Under the pieces are notes generated by a model, which ran no database searches, was not told the DNA's origin, and saw nothing but the letters and a program-made list of their open reading frames with translations. Source: Bacteroidota bacterium (GTDB lineage: Bacteria > Bacteroidota > Bacteroidia > Bacteroidales > FEN-979). From it: a stretch of 39,140 nt of DNA. A program made the position numbers and the translations under genes. Shown here one piece after another: positions 6,986 to 14,436 of the stretch. Position 1 is the first letter of the stretch. Each line of letters begins with the position of its first letter. The stretch spans positions 1 to 39,140 of the forward strand of contig JAPLDO010000017.1 of assembly GCA_026391715.1 (NCBI GenBank), in the 5' to 3' direction.

Positions 6986-8347
6986 CTAATAGTCAGCGTT
7001 TAAATTGTTCCGACGGCGGGAATCGTTTTTAACAACTTTCAAGGTAACATCGCCGATGGTGATAATATCATCGGGACAAAGCATTCTTCGTTCTCCCGTA
7101 TTTAATTTTTCAGCATTTATGAAAGTGCCGTTAAGCGATGGTTTCCATTGGCGCATAGCGTTGTTCCACTGCCCATCAAGAATATAATAGCCGGGTGAAT
7201 TGCCCGATGTTTTTTCAATAGTTGAATGTTGCCGCGATATATAGGTGGTAGTCTCCTCTTTAATTTCGACAATATTCCGGGCGTCAGGGTCGGCGCGTCC
7301 AATCTTAATCACACCTTCTTCGTCATTGCATAAGTCGCTCAGGTGGTAAGGTCTTCCATATTCTTCGCCCTGCATAATCAGTAAACTCAGCGTATGTGTG
7401 TAGAAGTTAAATGATATATTTCTGTTTTCAACAGGCTTTCCGAGTAATGATAAAATCTCATTGGTACTTTGAAAACGGTTTTTGTAACTGGGCTGCAACG
7501 ATTTGTTGAATATTGTATCCCATTCTGACGGCAACCTGCAGTTGTATTTTTTAATATCAATAATCCTGCCCTCTTTAACATTGCGGTTGTAATTTGCCAG
7601 GTCAGCGTCGGTTTCGAGCGAACCAAATGGAAAGTGTCCGCTGAAAACCTCATAAAACATGGTGCCAAATGCAAAAATGTCAATGGTGGGCAGAACAGTC
7701 ACGTGCATATCTGTCGGATTGAGCTGTTCGGGCGGCATATAGGCAATAGTTCCGAAAATTTCAGTAGGCTTGTTGAATATATTCCGCCTGGTCATGCGCA
7801 TGCTCTTATGACCTGAAATGCCAAAGTCGGTAAGTCTGGCTCTCTGATCGGTTGTAAGAAGGACATTGTCGGGCTTAAGATCGCGATGAACTTTCCCGTT
7901 GCTGTGAAGGTCGTTTAGCCCCATCAATACTTCATGAGCCCAGCGCCTGACTGTTTCGTAAGGTGTGTTCTTACCAATAACTGCCCTGATATCGCCGCCG
8001 GCGCAAAAATCCATTACAATATAGGGGTTGCCGCAGGTTTTGCCAAAGTCCCAGGAATGGACAAGATATTCGCTTGCAATTTTTCCGGTATCATATTCCA
8101 TTCTGAAGCGCTGTAGTATCCCTTTGCGTTCCTCTTCGTAAGGAATCTTGAACAGGTTGAGCAATTTAAGCGCTTTTATCTGACCATTACGCTGGTCGGC
8201 GACCTTAAAAACGCTGCCGAATGCGCCTTCGCCAAGCCGTTTTTCTATGCGGTATTGGTCAATAGTATCGCCTTTTTCCGGGTTGCATGCAAAAGGTATT
8301 TCATAGAAATCCTTCCCTGAAGACCCATCGGGAGAATTTGTTTCCAT
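6986..8347 (-). CDS. Ser/Thr protein kinase with C-terminal FHA domain
   Basis: A 453-residue soluble kinase. The kinase domain spans about 33-303: glycine loop LGEGAFGSVF, Lys61 in ALKLL, HRDLKPDN with Asp156, DFG at 174-176 and MPPEQ. Unlike the kinase-FGE protein it is a classic RD kinase. An FHA domain occupies about 340-442 (IGR at 349-351, SRQH at 371-374, NGTFIN from 406), so it can read phosphothreonine on itself or partners. No transmembrane helix or signal peptide is seen. The gene lies 11 bases after the zinc-ribbon/FHA gene and is almost surely cotranscribed with it. It is the best candidate for the main cytoplasmic kinase of the cluster. Confidence 0.93.
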   Translation of the reverse strand: METNSPDGSSGKDFYEIPFACNPEKGDTIDQYRIEKRLGEGAFGSVFKVADQRNGQIKALKLLNLFKIPYEEERKGILQRFRMEYDTGKIASEYLVHSWDFGKTCGNPYIVMDFCAGGDIRAVIGKNTPYETVRRWAHEVLMGLNDLHSNGKVHRDLKPDNVLLTTDQRARLTDFGISGHKSMRMTRRNIFNKPTEIFGTIAYMPPEQLNPTDMHVTVLPTIDIFAFGTMFYEVFSGHFPFGSLETDADLANYNRNVKEGRIIDIKKYNCRLPSEWDTIFNKSLQPSYKNRFQSTNEILSLLGKPVENRNISFNFYTHTLSLLIMQGEEYGRPYHLSDLCNDEEGVIKIGRADPDARNIVEIKEETTTYISRQHSTIEKTSGNSPGYYILDGQWNNAMRQWKPSLNGTFINAEKLNTGERRMLCPDDIITIGDVTLKVVKNDSRRRNNLNADY

Positions 8348-8358
8348 AAAAAATGAAT

Positions 8359-9048
8359 TTACGCATCAAATTCAAATCGTGAATCTCCCAAAAGAATAAT
8401 GTCTCCTTTTTTTATTTCCACCGGTGAGCCAGGTCTGATAAATGTTGTTTGTAAATTACTCTTATCCGTAATAAACCATTTCCCCTCTTTGTTGAAAATA
8501 ACCGCCTGTTGATTGCTTGTAATGGTGGAATTGTTTGGAATTGTATTGTCCCGGTTGAGGATTACCTTCTCACCGCTATAATCCAATGTTTGTTTTACCT
8601 GGTTTTCAGTTGTCAGTTGTTTCAATGAAAACTTCTGTGAATTTCTTTTTGACCAGGGCGTTTCAGTTTCCATCCTTCCGGGAGGCGTTGTTTTCAGAGG
8701 ATCGCCGCCCGTCTTTCTGTTTCCTCTGTTTTCATCTTCACTATCATTGTTCTTCAGAGGTTTTTTACAACTGATGCACTTTATCGCGCCAGCGGAATTC
8801 GGGTAACCGCAAAACGGGCATGAAAAGGCGGCGCCGGCTGGCGCGCCCGATTTTACAGATTCATTCGGCGCATCAATATAAGGACCCGAAGGGCGGGCGC
8901 CTTTGATGGTTTCATTCAAATTTCCTGATGAAGCGTCAGGCGCTCCATGATTGGTTTCCTGAACCACAGAGCCTTTTTGAGGGGCATTGCACTTTTCACA
9001 GCGCATTGACGTCGAGGGATTGTCCCATCCACAGTTGTTACATCTCAT
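8359..9048 (-). CDS. Double zinc-ribbon protein with C-terminal FHA-like domain
   Basis: A 229-residue cytoplasmic protein, first gene of the minus-strand cluster. Two short zinc ribbons are visible as CxxC pairs: Cys3/Cys6 with Cys17/Cys20, and Cys77/Cys80 with Cys91/Cys94. Between and after them is disordered, Gly/Pro/Ser-rich sequence with possible phosphorylation sites. The last 75 residues (VILNRDNTIPNNSTI...GDIILLGDSRFEF) have the strand pattern of an FHA domain, including a gap-strand near ITDKSN and a GD-I-LLG close, though the arginine and SRxH signature are weak. It may be an adaptor or kinase substrate that recruits the FHA proteins encoded just downstream. Confidence 0.82.
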   Translation of the reverse strand: MRCNNCGWDNPSTSMRCEKCNAPQKGSVVQETNHGAPDASSGNLNETIKGARPSGPYIDAPNESVKSGAPAGAAFSCPFCGYPNSAGAIKCISCKKPLKNNDSEDENRGNRKTGGDPLKTTPPGRMETETPWSKRNSQKFSLKQLTTENQVKQTLDYSGEKVILNRDNTIPNNSTITSNQQAVIFNKEGKWFITDKSNLQTTFIRPGSPVEIKKGDIILLGDSRFEFDA

Positions 9049-9171
9049 AAAAAAAAGTTTTAGAAGTGGAAATATTTACGGAGGTATGCAAGCATTTCAT
9101 ATAATAAAATCTAATGAATCCTTTGCATGTGGTTAGCTTTGAGATTGAAAAAAAAGTTTGAAATCAAGTCG

Positions 9172-9179
9172 CAAATGTA
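9172..9179 (-). promoter_or_regulatory. Putative -7 box for the kinase/FHA cluster
   Basis: TACATTTG on the minus strand matches the Bacteroidota -7 consensus TAnnTTTG, 123 bases upstream of the zinc-ribbon/FHA gene. No -33 TTG lies at the ideal spacing. The gene-free stretch 9049-9383 otherwise holds only this and the promoter of the THX gene. Confidence 0.4.
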
Positions 9180-9345
9180 CCTTTTTGATTGGGCAAACAT
9201 AGACATAAATATTCAGGTAGCGATAAAAATTCGGAACTGGGTTGAAAACTTCCAACTTGACCAAAAGAGATATGCAGTTTCCCTTTTTTATCTCATACAC
9301 CGTCAAGGTACAACGGTGGTGAGAGAGTTATTATAAAAAATTTTA

Positions 9346-9353
9346 TACCTTTG
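9346..9353 (+). promoter_or_regulatory. Putative -7 box for the THX gene
   Basis: TACCTTTG fits TAnnTTTG and ends 30 bases before the THX start codon. The -33 element is not obvious. Confidence 0.5.
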
Positions 9354-9383
9354 CCCTTTATGAAAATTTAAAATCATCGTTAT

Positions 9384-9674
9384 ATGGGAAAAGGAGATAA
9401 AAAAACGAAACGTGGCAAAATTGTCATAGGTTCATCAGGAGTAAGACGGGCGCGGAAAAAGAGAAACACTACTCCGGCAGTGGCGTCGAAGGTTGAACCT
9501 GATAAGAAAACCGAAGCCGAAGATTTGGAACTAGCTGCTGAAAAAGCCGCCGCCAGAAAATCTTCCAAAAAAGCTGAAGTAACAGCAACCGCTGAGGATA
9601 AATCAAAAGCGCCAAAAGCCAAAAAGAAACCGGCAGCCGACGAGCTGCCTCATGAAGAGCCAAAACAAGAGTAA
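9384..9674 (+). CDS. 30S ribosomal protein THX with a long Lys/Ala-rich tail
   Basis: The first 26 residues (MGKGDKKTKRGKIVIGSSGV, then RRARKK) match the small, very basic ribosomal protein THX, known from Thermus and common in Bacteroidota, where it sits at the head of the 30S subunit. Family members are often only 25-50 residues, while this one has 96. The extra 70 residues are Lys, Ala and Glu-rich and low in complexity (AAEKAAARKSSKK, AKKKPAADE), probably disordered or helical. The start ATG is followed at once by the diagnostic motif. It precedes rsmG, a 16S rRNA methyltransferase, but a strong hairpin separates them. Confidence 0.8.
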   Translation: MGKGDKKTKRGKIVIGSSGVRRARKKRNTTPAVASKVEPDKKTEAEDLELAAEKAAARKSSKKAEVTATAEDKSKAPKAKKKPAADELPHEEPKQE

Positions 9675-9699
9675 TCTCAGTATTATTATTATGCCATTG

Positions 9700-9732
9700 A
9701 TGTCCGGACAGGGTTGTCTGTCTGGACATTTT
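9700..9732 (+). terminator. Hairpin terminator between THX and rsmG
   Basis: A 12-base stem, ATGTCCGGACAG with CTGTCTGGACAT (one G-U pair), with loop GGTTGT and a short T-run. The T-run ends one base before the rsmG start codon, so rsmG must be read through, have a promoter within the hairpin region, or be controlled by it. Confidence 0.7.
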
Positions 9733-9733
9733 C

Positions 9734-10363
9734 ATGATGAACATCCCGCAAAAGTTCTTCCCGCAGTTAAATGAACAGCAACTTTCAAAATATTCCCACA
9801 TGGAAGTTGTCTATCGTGAATGGAATGAACGCATCAATGTAATTTCCCGAAAAGATATTGACCAGTTTGTGATTCACCATTTGCTACATTCGCTCGCGAT
9901 TGCAAAGGCGATCTCATTTGCCCCCGGAACCGCCATTATGGACGCCGGCGCAGGCGGAGGCTTTCCCGGAATTCCTCTTGCTATTATGTTCCCGCAAACC
10001 CAATTTGTGCTGGTTGATTCCATTGGCAAGAAAATCAAAGTTATTGAAGCTGTAAAATCGGAATTAGCGCTGGAAAATGTAACTGCCAGAAATGTCAGAT
10101 TTGAAACCATTCACCAAACCTTCGACTTCATCACAGGCCGGGCGGTAGTCAATTTACCGCTGTTCTGTTCAATGGTGAAAAAAAATGTAAAAAAACATGG
10201 GACGAATTCCCTTGCAAACGGAATTTTTTACCTTACCGGCGGTGAAACCGACCATACATTATCGCTGATAAATGCAAAGTCAAAAACCTGGAACCTCGCT
10301 GATTTTTTCCCCGATCCCTATTTCACTACAAAGAAGCTGATTCATCTTTCTGATTTTCAGTAA
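9734..10363 (+). CDS. rsmG: 16S rRNA (guanine-527-N7)-methyltransferase RsmG
   Basis: RsmG (GidB) methylates N7 of G527 in 16S rRNA using S-adenosylmethionine. The 209-residue length is typical. The SAM-binding motif DAGAGGGFPGIPLA is at residues 70-83, followed by the acidic end of beta-2 (LVDSIGKK) and VTARNVRFE; the second-domain motif FDFITGRAVVNL is present. The N-terminal helix pattern (YREWNERINVISRKD) is characteristic. Either of two adjacent ATG codons (9734, 9737) can be the start. A terminator-like hairpin ends just before it. A moderate terminator follows. Confidence 0.95.
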   Translation: MMNIPQKFFPQLNEQQLSKYSHMEVVYREWNERINVISRKDIDQFVIHHLLHSLAIAKAISFAPGTAIMDAGAGGGFPGIPLAIMFPQTQFVLVDSIGKKIKVIEAVKSELALENVTARNVRFETIHQTFDFITGRAVVNLPLFCSMVKKNVKKHGTNSLANGIFYLTGGETDHTLSLINAKSKTWNLADFFPDPYFTTKKLIHLSDFQ

Positions 10364-10407
10364 AATATTGACGCTTAATATCAGCTTGTTAACCAACAAT
10401 CCCGTTT

Positions 10408-10445
10408 ACCGGTGAAAAAATCCTTGTTTATCTCACCAGTTTTTT
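10408..10445 (+). terminator. Possible terminator after rsmG
   Basis: ACCGGTGA pairs with TCACCAGT (seven of eight pairs) across a 17-base loop and is followed by six Ts. The remaining bases to 10501 show nothing more. Confidence 0.5.
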
Positions 10446-10501
10446 ATTATTTAGCCTGCTCATTTTCAATTACATTCTAACCCGTTAAAATCTGGAATAT
10501 T

Positions 10502-12577
10502 ATGGCCGAACCTAAGAAATTCATTCCTTTTGTCTCCTCCGAAACCAACATGAAGGAATTTTCAATCCGGGCGTTGATCATTGGACTTTTCTTTGCCGTG
10601 ATTCTTGGCGCCGCCAATGCCTATCTCGGACTTAAGGCAGGTATGACAATCGCTGCAACTTACCCCGCCGCCGTTCTCGGAATGGCTATTCTGCGGTTAA
10701 TGAAAGGAACAATCCTTGAAGAAAACTTTACCCGTACTGTAGGTTCCATTGGCGAATCGGTAGCCGCAGGCGCGATTTTTACATTACCGGCATTTTTCGT
10801 TTCCGGTATCTGGACCGAATTTTTTACTGCCGGACACTATATCACCTCCTCGCTCATTCTCATCGCCGGCGGCGTGCTGGGTATTATGTTTGTGGCTTTA
10901 CTTCGCAGAGTAATGGTTGAAGACGCTGAATTACCCTTCCCCGAATCAGTTGCAGCCGCTGAAATTCACAAGGCAGGCCAAGGCGGATCGGGCGGCTCAA
11001 AATTCCTTTTCTGGTCAATGGCGCTTGGCGCTTTGATAAAAATTCTTGGCGAACTAAAATTATTCCAGTATCTATGGGAACATTTTGTCACCTTTGGCAA
11101 ACAGGTAATCAGCGGCACGGTGTTCACAGGTCAGGGCGGTATGTTACTCAGCTCTCCCGGCGTTAGCCCCGCATACATGGGCGTTGGCTATATCATCGGA
11201 CCGAAACTCGGCGCCCTGAATTTCAGCGGCGGTATTCTCGCCTGGGGCTTGATGGCTCCCATGATTATGTATTTTCTCATCCCAAGCATAAATTTTCAGG
11301 ATTGGGCGGCATTTCTGATGACCAAAGATCACACTCTGACCCTTGACGCCGCTTTGTCCAAAGTGATAGACCCTTCCTATCAGATTAGCCAGATATGGCG
11401 GTTTATCGTTCGCCCAATCGCCATTGGAGGAATGCTTGTTAGCGCCGGGTTCACGCTTTTCAAAATGAGGAAAAGCCTTTCTACCGGAATTGCGCGGTCA
11501 GTTAAAGATGTGAAAAAAGCTGCGTCAGGCGTTGAACATAATGTGCCAAGAAATGAGAAAGATATCAGCTTCGGTTGGATTCTGGTTGGCATTTGCGCCG
11601 TTGCGGTTCTGACTTTTGGAATTACATACTTTATATTTGCGACAAATCTTCTGATCGCCATTGTTGCCTCAACGGTGATGATTATCCTGGCTTTTTTCTT
11701 TGCTTCTGTTTCAGGTTATCTCGTTGGAATAATGGGTTCGTCAAACAATCCCATCAGCGGTCTAACGCTAACAGCCTTGGTAGTTACCGCCTTGATTCTC
11801 GTTGCGCTCGGCGTGCAGGGCGATTCGGGCGTCGCTACCGTTCTCGGAGTCGCTGCAATCGTTTGTGTGTCGGCGGCAGTTGCCGGTGAAATGCTCCAGG
11901 ATCTGAAAGCCGGTCATATCCTCGGCGGCACTCCCTGGCGGATGCAGATTGGCGATATTCTAGGCGTTATTCTTGCAGGCGCTGTAATGTTCGTGGTTCT
12001 TGCCTTCCTGAATGACGGCGATATAGCGAGCGGCAAAAACCTGGGTTATCAGGGTGGTTTCGGAAGCAAAAACCTCTCGGCTCCTCAGGCAAGCCTGATG
12101 GCGATTTTATCGCGCGGTATTGTCCAGGGGCAAATGGCATGGCCTCTGATTATTGCCGGAATGTTAATGGGAGTTGCATTTATTTTGATGCAGGTGAGAA
12201 GCCCGATGCTCGTCAGCGTTGGGATGTACCTGCCAATTGAAACTACATTCGCCATTTTTATCGGCGGTCTGATAAAAGGAGCCGTTGAAATGTATTCCGA
12301 AAAACGTAAATACAATGAAGCACAGAAAATCAGGGTTGAAAATACAGGGGTTTTACTTGCGTCGGGTATGATCGCCGGCGAGGCGCTCATGGGACTGCTG
12401 ATCGCCATCTTCGCTGTGTTCAACATTTTCCTCTACAACTATTTCAGTTTCTTCCAGGAACCGAAATTCTATATCAGTTTCGTTATCCTTGCCATTATTG
12501 CTTATGTTTTGATCCAGATTCCACTGAAAAATGCAGGAAAACCGAATGATCCCGCCCCTCCGTCATCTGGAATGTAA
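10502..12577 (+). CDS. OPT-family oligopeptide transporter
   Basis: A 691-residue inner-membrane protein with about 14-16 hydrophobic helices. It belongs to the OPT superfamily of proton-coupled peptide or metal-chelate importers: the N-terminal signature (RALIIGLFFAVILGAANAYLGLKAGMTIAATYPAA) is split across helix 1 and the reentrant region, and the internal motif MGSSNNPISGLT is typical of prokaryotic members. The substrate cannot be told from sequence; bacterial OPTs are annotated as oligopeptide transporters mostly by homology. The short C-terminus is Pro-rich. It is a single gene between two hairpin terminators. Confidence 0.92.
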   Translation: MAEPKKFIPFVSSETNMKEFSIRALIIGLFFAVILGAANAYLGLKAGMTIAATYPAAVLGMAILRLMKGTILEENFTRTVGSIGESVAAGAIFTLPAFFVSGIWTEFFTAGHYITSSLILIAGGVLGIMFVALLRRVMVEDAELPFPESVAAAEIHKAGQGGSGGSKFLFWSMALGALIKILGELKLFQYLWEHFVTFGKQVISGTVFTGQGGMLLSSPGVSPAYMGVGYIIGPKLGALNFSGGILAWGLMAPMIMYFLIPSINFQDWAAFLMTKDHTLTLDAALSKVIDPSYQISQIWRFIVRPIAIGGMLVSAGFTLFKMRKSLSTGIARSVKDVKKAASGVEHNVPRNEKDISFGWILVGICAVAVLTFGITYFIFATNLLIAIVASTVMIILAFFFASVSGYLVGIMGSSNNPISGLTLTALVVTALILVALGVQGDSGVATVLGVAAIVCVSAAVAGEMLQDLKAGHILGGTPWRMQIGDILGVILAGAVMFVVLAFLNDGDIASGKNLGYQGGFGSKNLSAPQASLMAILSRGIVQGQMAWPLIIAGMLMGVAFILMQVRSPMLVSVGMYLPIETTFAIFIGGLIKGAVEMYSEKRKYNEAQKIRVENTGVLLASGMIAGEALMGLLIAIFAVFNIFLYNYFSFFQEPKFYISFVILAIIAYVLIQIPLKNAGKPNDPAPPSSGM

Positions 12578-12596
12578 AGAGTTTTAACCACATCAG

Positions 12597-12634
12597 GAAA
12601 GCTGTTTCAACTGTTTTGAGGCAGCTTTCTTTTT
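12597..12634 (+). terminator. Terminator after the OPT gene
   Basis: Perfect 8-base stem GAAAGCTG / CAGCTTTC with a 17-base loop, followed by a T-run. Confidence 0.75.
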
Positions 12635-12660
12635 AAATTGCGAAATTTTAAATTGCGAAA
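12631..12660. repeat. Two tandem 15-base units
   Basis: TTTTAAATTGCGAAA is repeated exactly twice head to tail, partly overlapping the T-run of the preceding terminator and lying upstream of the lipoprotein gene. Confidence 0.85.
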
Positions 12661-12710
12661 AATTAAATTCATGAGACTGGTTATTTACTTCGTTACCCAA
12701 CATAATTGAA

Positions 12711-13784
12711 ATGGCATATCCCAAGAAAAAAAGATTAGAATTTTCATTAAAAACAAAATGCGTGAGAACTAAAAACAAATTCAGGCTTAATTCTTTGACC
12801 ACCTTAGTATTTATCTCAACTTTTTGCTGTAGTTGCAAAAAAGATGACGCGTCCCAACCAGTTACCGTAGTTACTGATTATTCTCAAGCTGCACATTGGC
12901 TATCTATACCTGCCCCAATTATGGCAGTAGATGTTTTTTATCTTTATCCGACTTGTTGGCAGAAGGTTAATTCAACTGATCCAAATATATGTAACATCGA
13001 CAACCCTTCCATGTTGGCAGGTGCACTCCCTGAATTTGAACGTCAGGCAACGGCGTTTGAAACTTTTGCAAATGTTTACGCACCCTATTACCGTCAGGCC
13101 GATGCCGGATATACTTTGAAATTGCAGGAAGATCAGCGGGAGCAGGTAATCGGAGGTATCCCAACTTCGGATGCCACGGCTGCTTTTAGCTATTACATTC
13201 AGCGCTACAATCAGGGTCGCCCATTTATTTTAGCAGGGCATTCTCAAGGATCAAATGTTCTAATCCATTTGCTTTCAGGATACCTGAAAGAAAACCCGGA
13301 GGTATATCAGCGAATGATTGCCGCCTACGTTATCGGTTATCCGGTAACTTCAAGCTACCTTGCCAATAATCCTCATCTGAAATTCGCACAGGGACCCGAT
13401 GACACAGGTGTAATCATCTCGTATAACACCCAGGCGCCGAGTGTTATTCCACCAAACAATCCGGTCGTTTCAAATATAATAGGTCTTGTTATGAATCCGA
13501 TTACATGGACGAGAACCGAAACAGAGGCAACAACTGCTGAGGGTTTGGGTTCGCTCATGCCCGATTCGGTCACAATGAAATTTGTGCCGGCGCCTCAATA
13601 TGCTGATGCCAGAGTTGATATTGCCAAAGGTGTACTGATCTGCTCCTCAGCCGATTCAAACGCCCTTTATATGTACACCAAAGGTTTCGGGAAGGGAGTT
13701 TATCATAGCTTTGATTACCCTTTTTACTATTTCAATATCCGGGCAAATGCCCAGAACAGGGTTAACAAATTTCTGCACAAATAG
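12711..13784 (+). CDS. DUF3089-family alpha/beta-hydrolase lipoprotein
   Basis: The 357-residue protein matches the DUF3089 alpha/beta-hydrolases: VDVFYLYPTCW near the start of the mature part, the nucleophile elbow GHSQGS at 176-181 with Ser178, and late conserved blocks (AYVIGYPV, ISYNTQAPS). The N-terminus is a lipoprotein signal: basic residues, a hydrophobic run TTLVFISTF, and a Cys cluster at 39-42 that can be lipidated, so it should sit on a membrane facing the periplasm or outside. The ATG at 12711 gives an unusually long n-region; an in-frame GTG at 12762 would give a more ordinary signal. Esterase or lipase activity is likely, substrate unknown. It is monocistronic. Confidence 0.85.
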   Translation: MAYPKKKRLEFSLKTKCVRTKNKFRLNSLTTLVFISTFCCSCKKDDASQPVTVVTDYSQAAHWLSIPAPIMAVDVFYLYPTCWQKVNSTDPNICNIDNPSMLAGALPEFERQATAFETFANVYAPYYRQADAGYTLKLQEDQREQVIGGIPTSDATAAFSYYIQRYNQGRPFILAGHSQGSNVLIHLLSGYLKENPEVYQRMIAAYVIGYPVTSSYLANNPHLKFAQGPDDTGVIISYNTQAPSVIPPNNPVVSNIIGLVMNPITWTRTETEATTAEGLGSLMPDSVTMKFVPAPQYADARVDIAKGVLICSSADSNALYMYTKGFGKGVYHSFDYPFYYFNIRANAQNRVNKFLHK

Positions 13785-13861
13785 GAGGTTCATATTTATA
13801 ATACCTGGATTGTCGCTCACTATAATAAAAACAGGGAAAAAACCTATTACGTTGGGTAACA

Positions 13862-13934
13862 TGCCGCTAAAACACAACAAAGCATTCGTTTGTGGTTCTC
13901 GCCAGAGGATTTGTTTTTGCTGTGTTTAGCGGCA
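13862..13934. repeat. Nested inverted repeat between DUF3089 and PqqD-like genes
   Basis: TGCCGCTAAAACACA (13862-13876) pairs with TGTGTTTAGCGGCA (13921-13934) with a single bulge. Immediately inside the left arm is a small hairpin ACAAA-GCATTCG-TTTGT, and a second TTTGT near 13911 offers an alternative pairing. No T-run follows. The shape suggests a structured RNA or a mobile cassette-like site rather than a plain terminator. Confidence 0.6.
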
Positions 13935-13976
13935 GCACGGACAAGTTGCCAATAAGTTTGCAAAATAAGCAATTTC

Positions 13977-14375
13977 ATGAATTTTTTTAAAAGAAGAAAA
14001 ATCCTAAAAGACGCCAACTTCCTGGTATTGCATCCTGTGAGGACGCTGAATTATGAGACGCGGGACGACGGAAATATTAACCTGCTCATGCCCCGGTTTA
14101 AAAGCCCTGTTTCATCCCGGATGTTTCAGCCTCCTGCGAAGGAAAAATACATTCCGATCAAACTTGACAAATTCGGAAGCGCTACCTGGTTGTTAATTGA
14201 CGGGGTGAAAAATGTTGCTGCAATATGCGCTTTGCTGAAAGAGAATTATTCGGCAGAGTTTGAAAATACTGATGAAACCGAAGATCGTGTAACAAAATTC
14301 CTGTCGCTGCTTTATCAGCAACGGTACATTACATTCATCGAAATTCAGAACAAATCGGGGCAGCAAGCCGAATAA
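13977..14375 (+). CDS. PqqD-like (RiPP recognition element fold) protein
   Basis: A 132-residue cytoplasmic protein whose C-terminal 80 residues match the PqqD family: LDKFGSATWLLIDG, VAAICALL and a terminal FLSLLYQQRYITFIEI block, a winged-helix-like fold. In peptide-modification pathways PqqD domains bind precursor peptides, but no radical-SAM enzyme or precursor is nearby, so its role here is unknown. Stand-alone members of this size are common in Bacteroidota. The basic N-terminus (MNFFKRRKILKDANFLVL) is also typical of them. It lies 61 bases upstream of pepD. Confidence 0.78.
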   Translation: MNFFKRRKILKDANFLVLHPVRTLNYETRDDGNINLLMPRFKSPVSSRMFQPPAKEKYIPIKLDKFGSATWLLIDGVKNVAAICALLKENYSAEFENTDETEDRVTKFLSLLYQQRYITFIEIQNKSGQQAE

Positions 14376-14436
14376 ATTGCTAATTTTGAAAGTTCAATGA
14401 TAATTTTATATTTAACCTCAACAAAGAAGAAAGATC

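Noticed and set aside
9127-9336. ATG-started frame of 69 codons between the FHA cluster and THX
   Set aside because: A/T-rich, no recognisable domain, and it overlaps the divergent promoters.
13862-13934. Integron attC site
   Set aside because: No integrase, no cassette array and no clear core-site sequences; only the bulged stem is similar.
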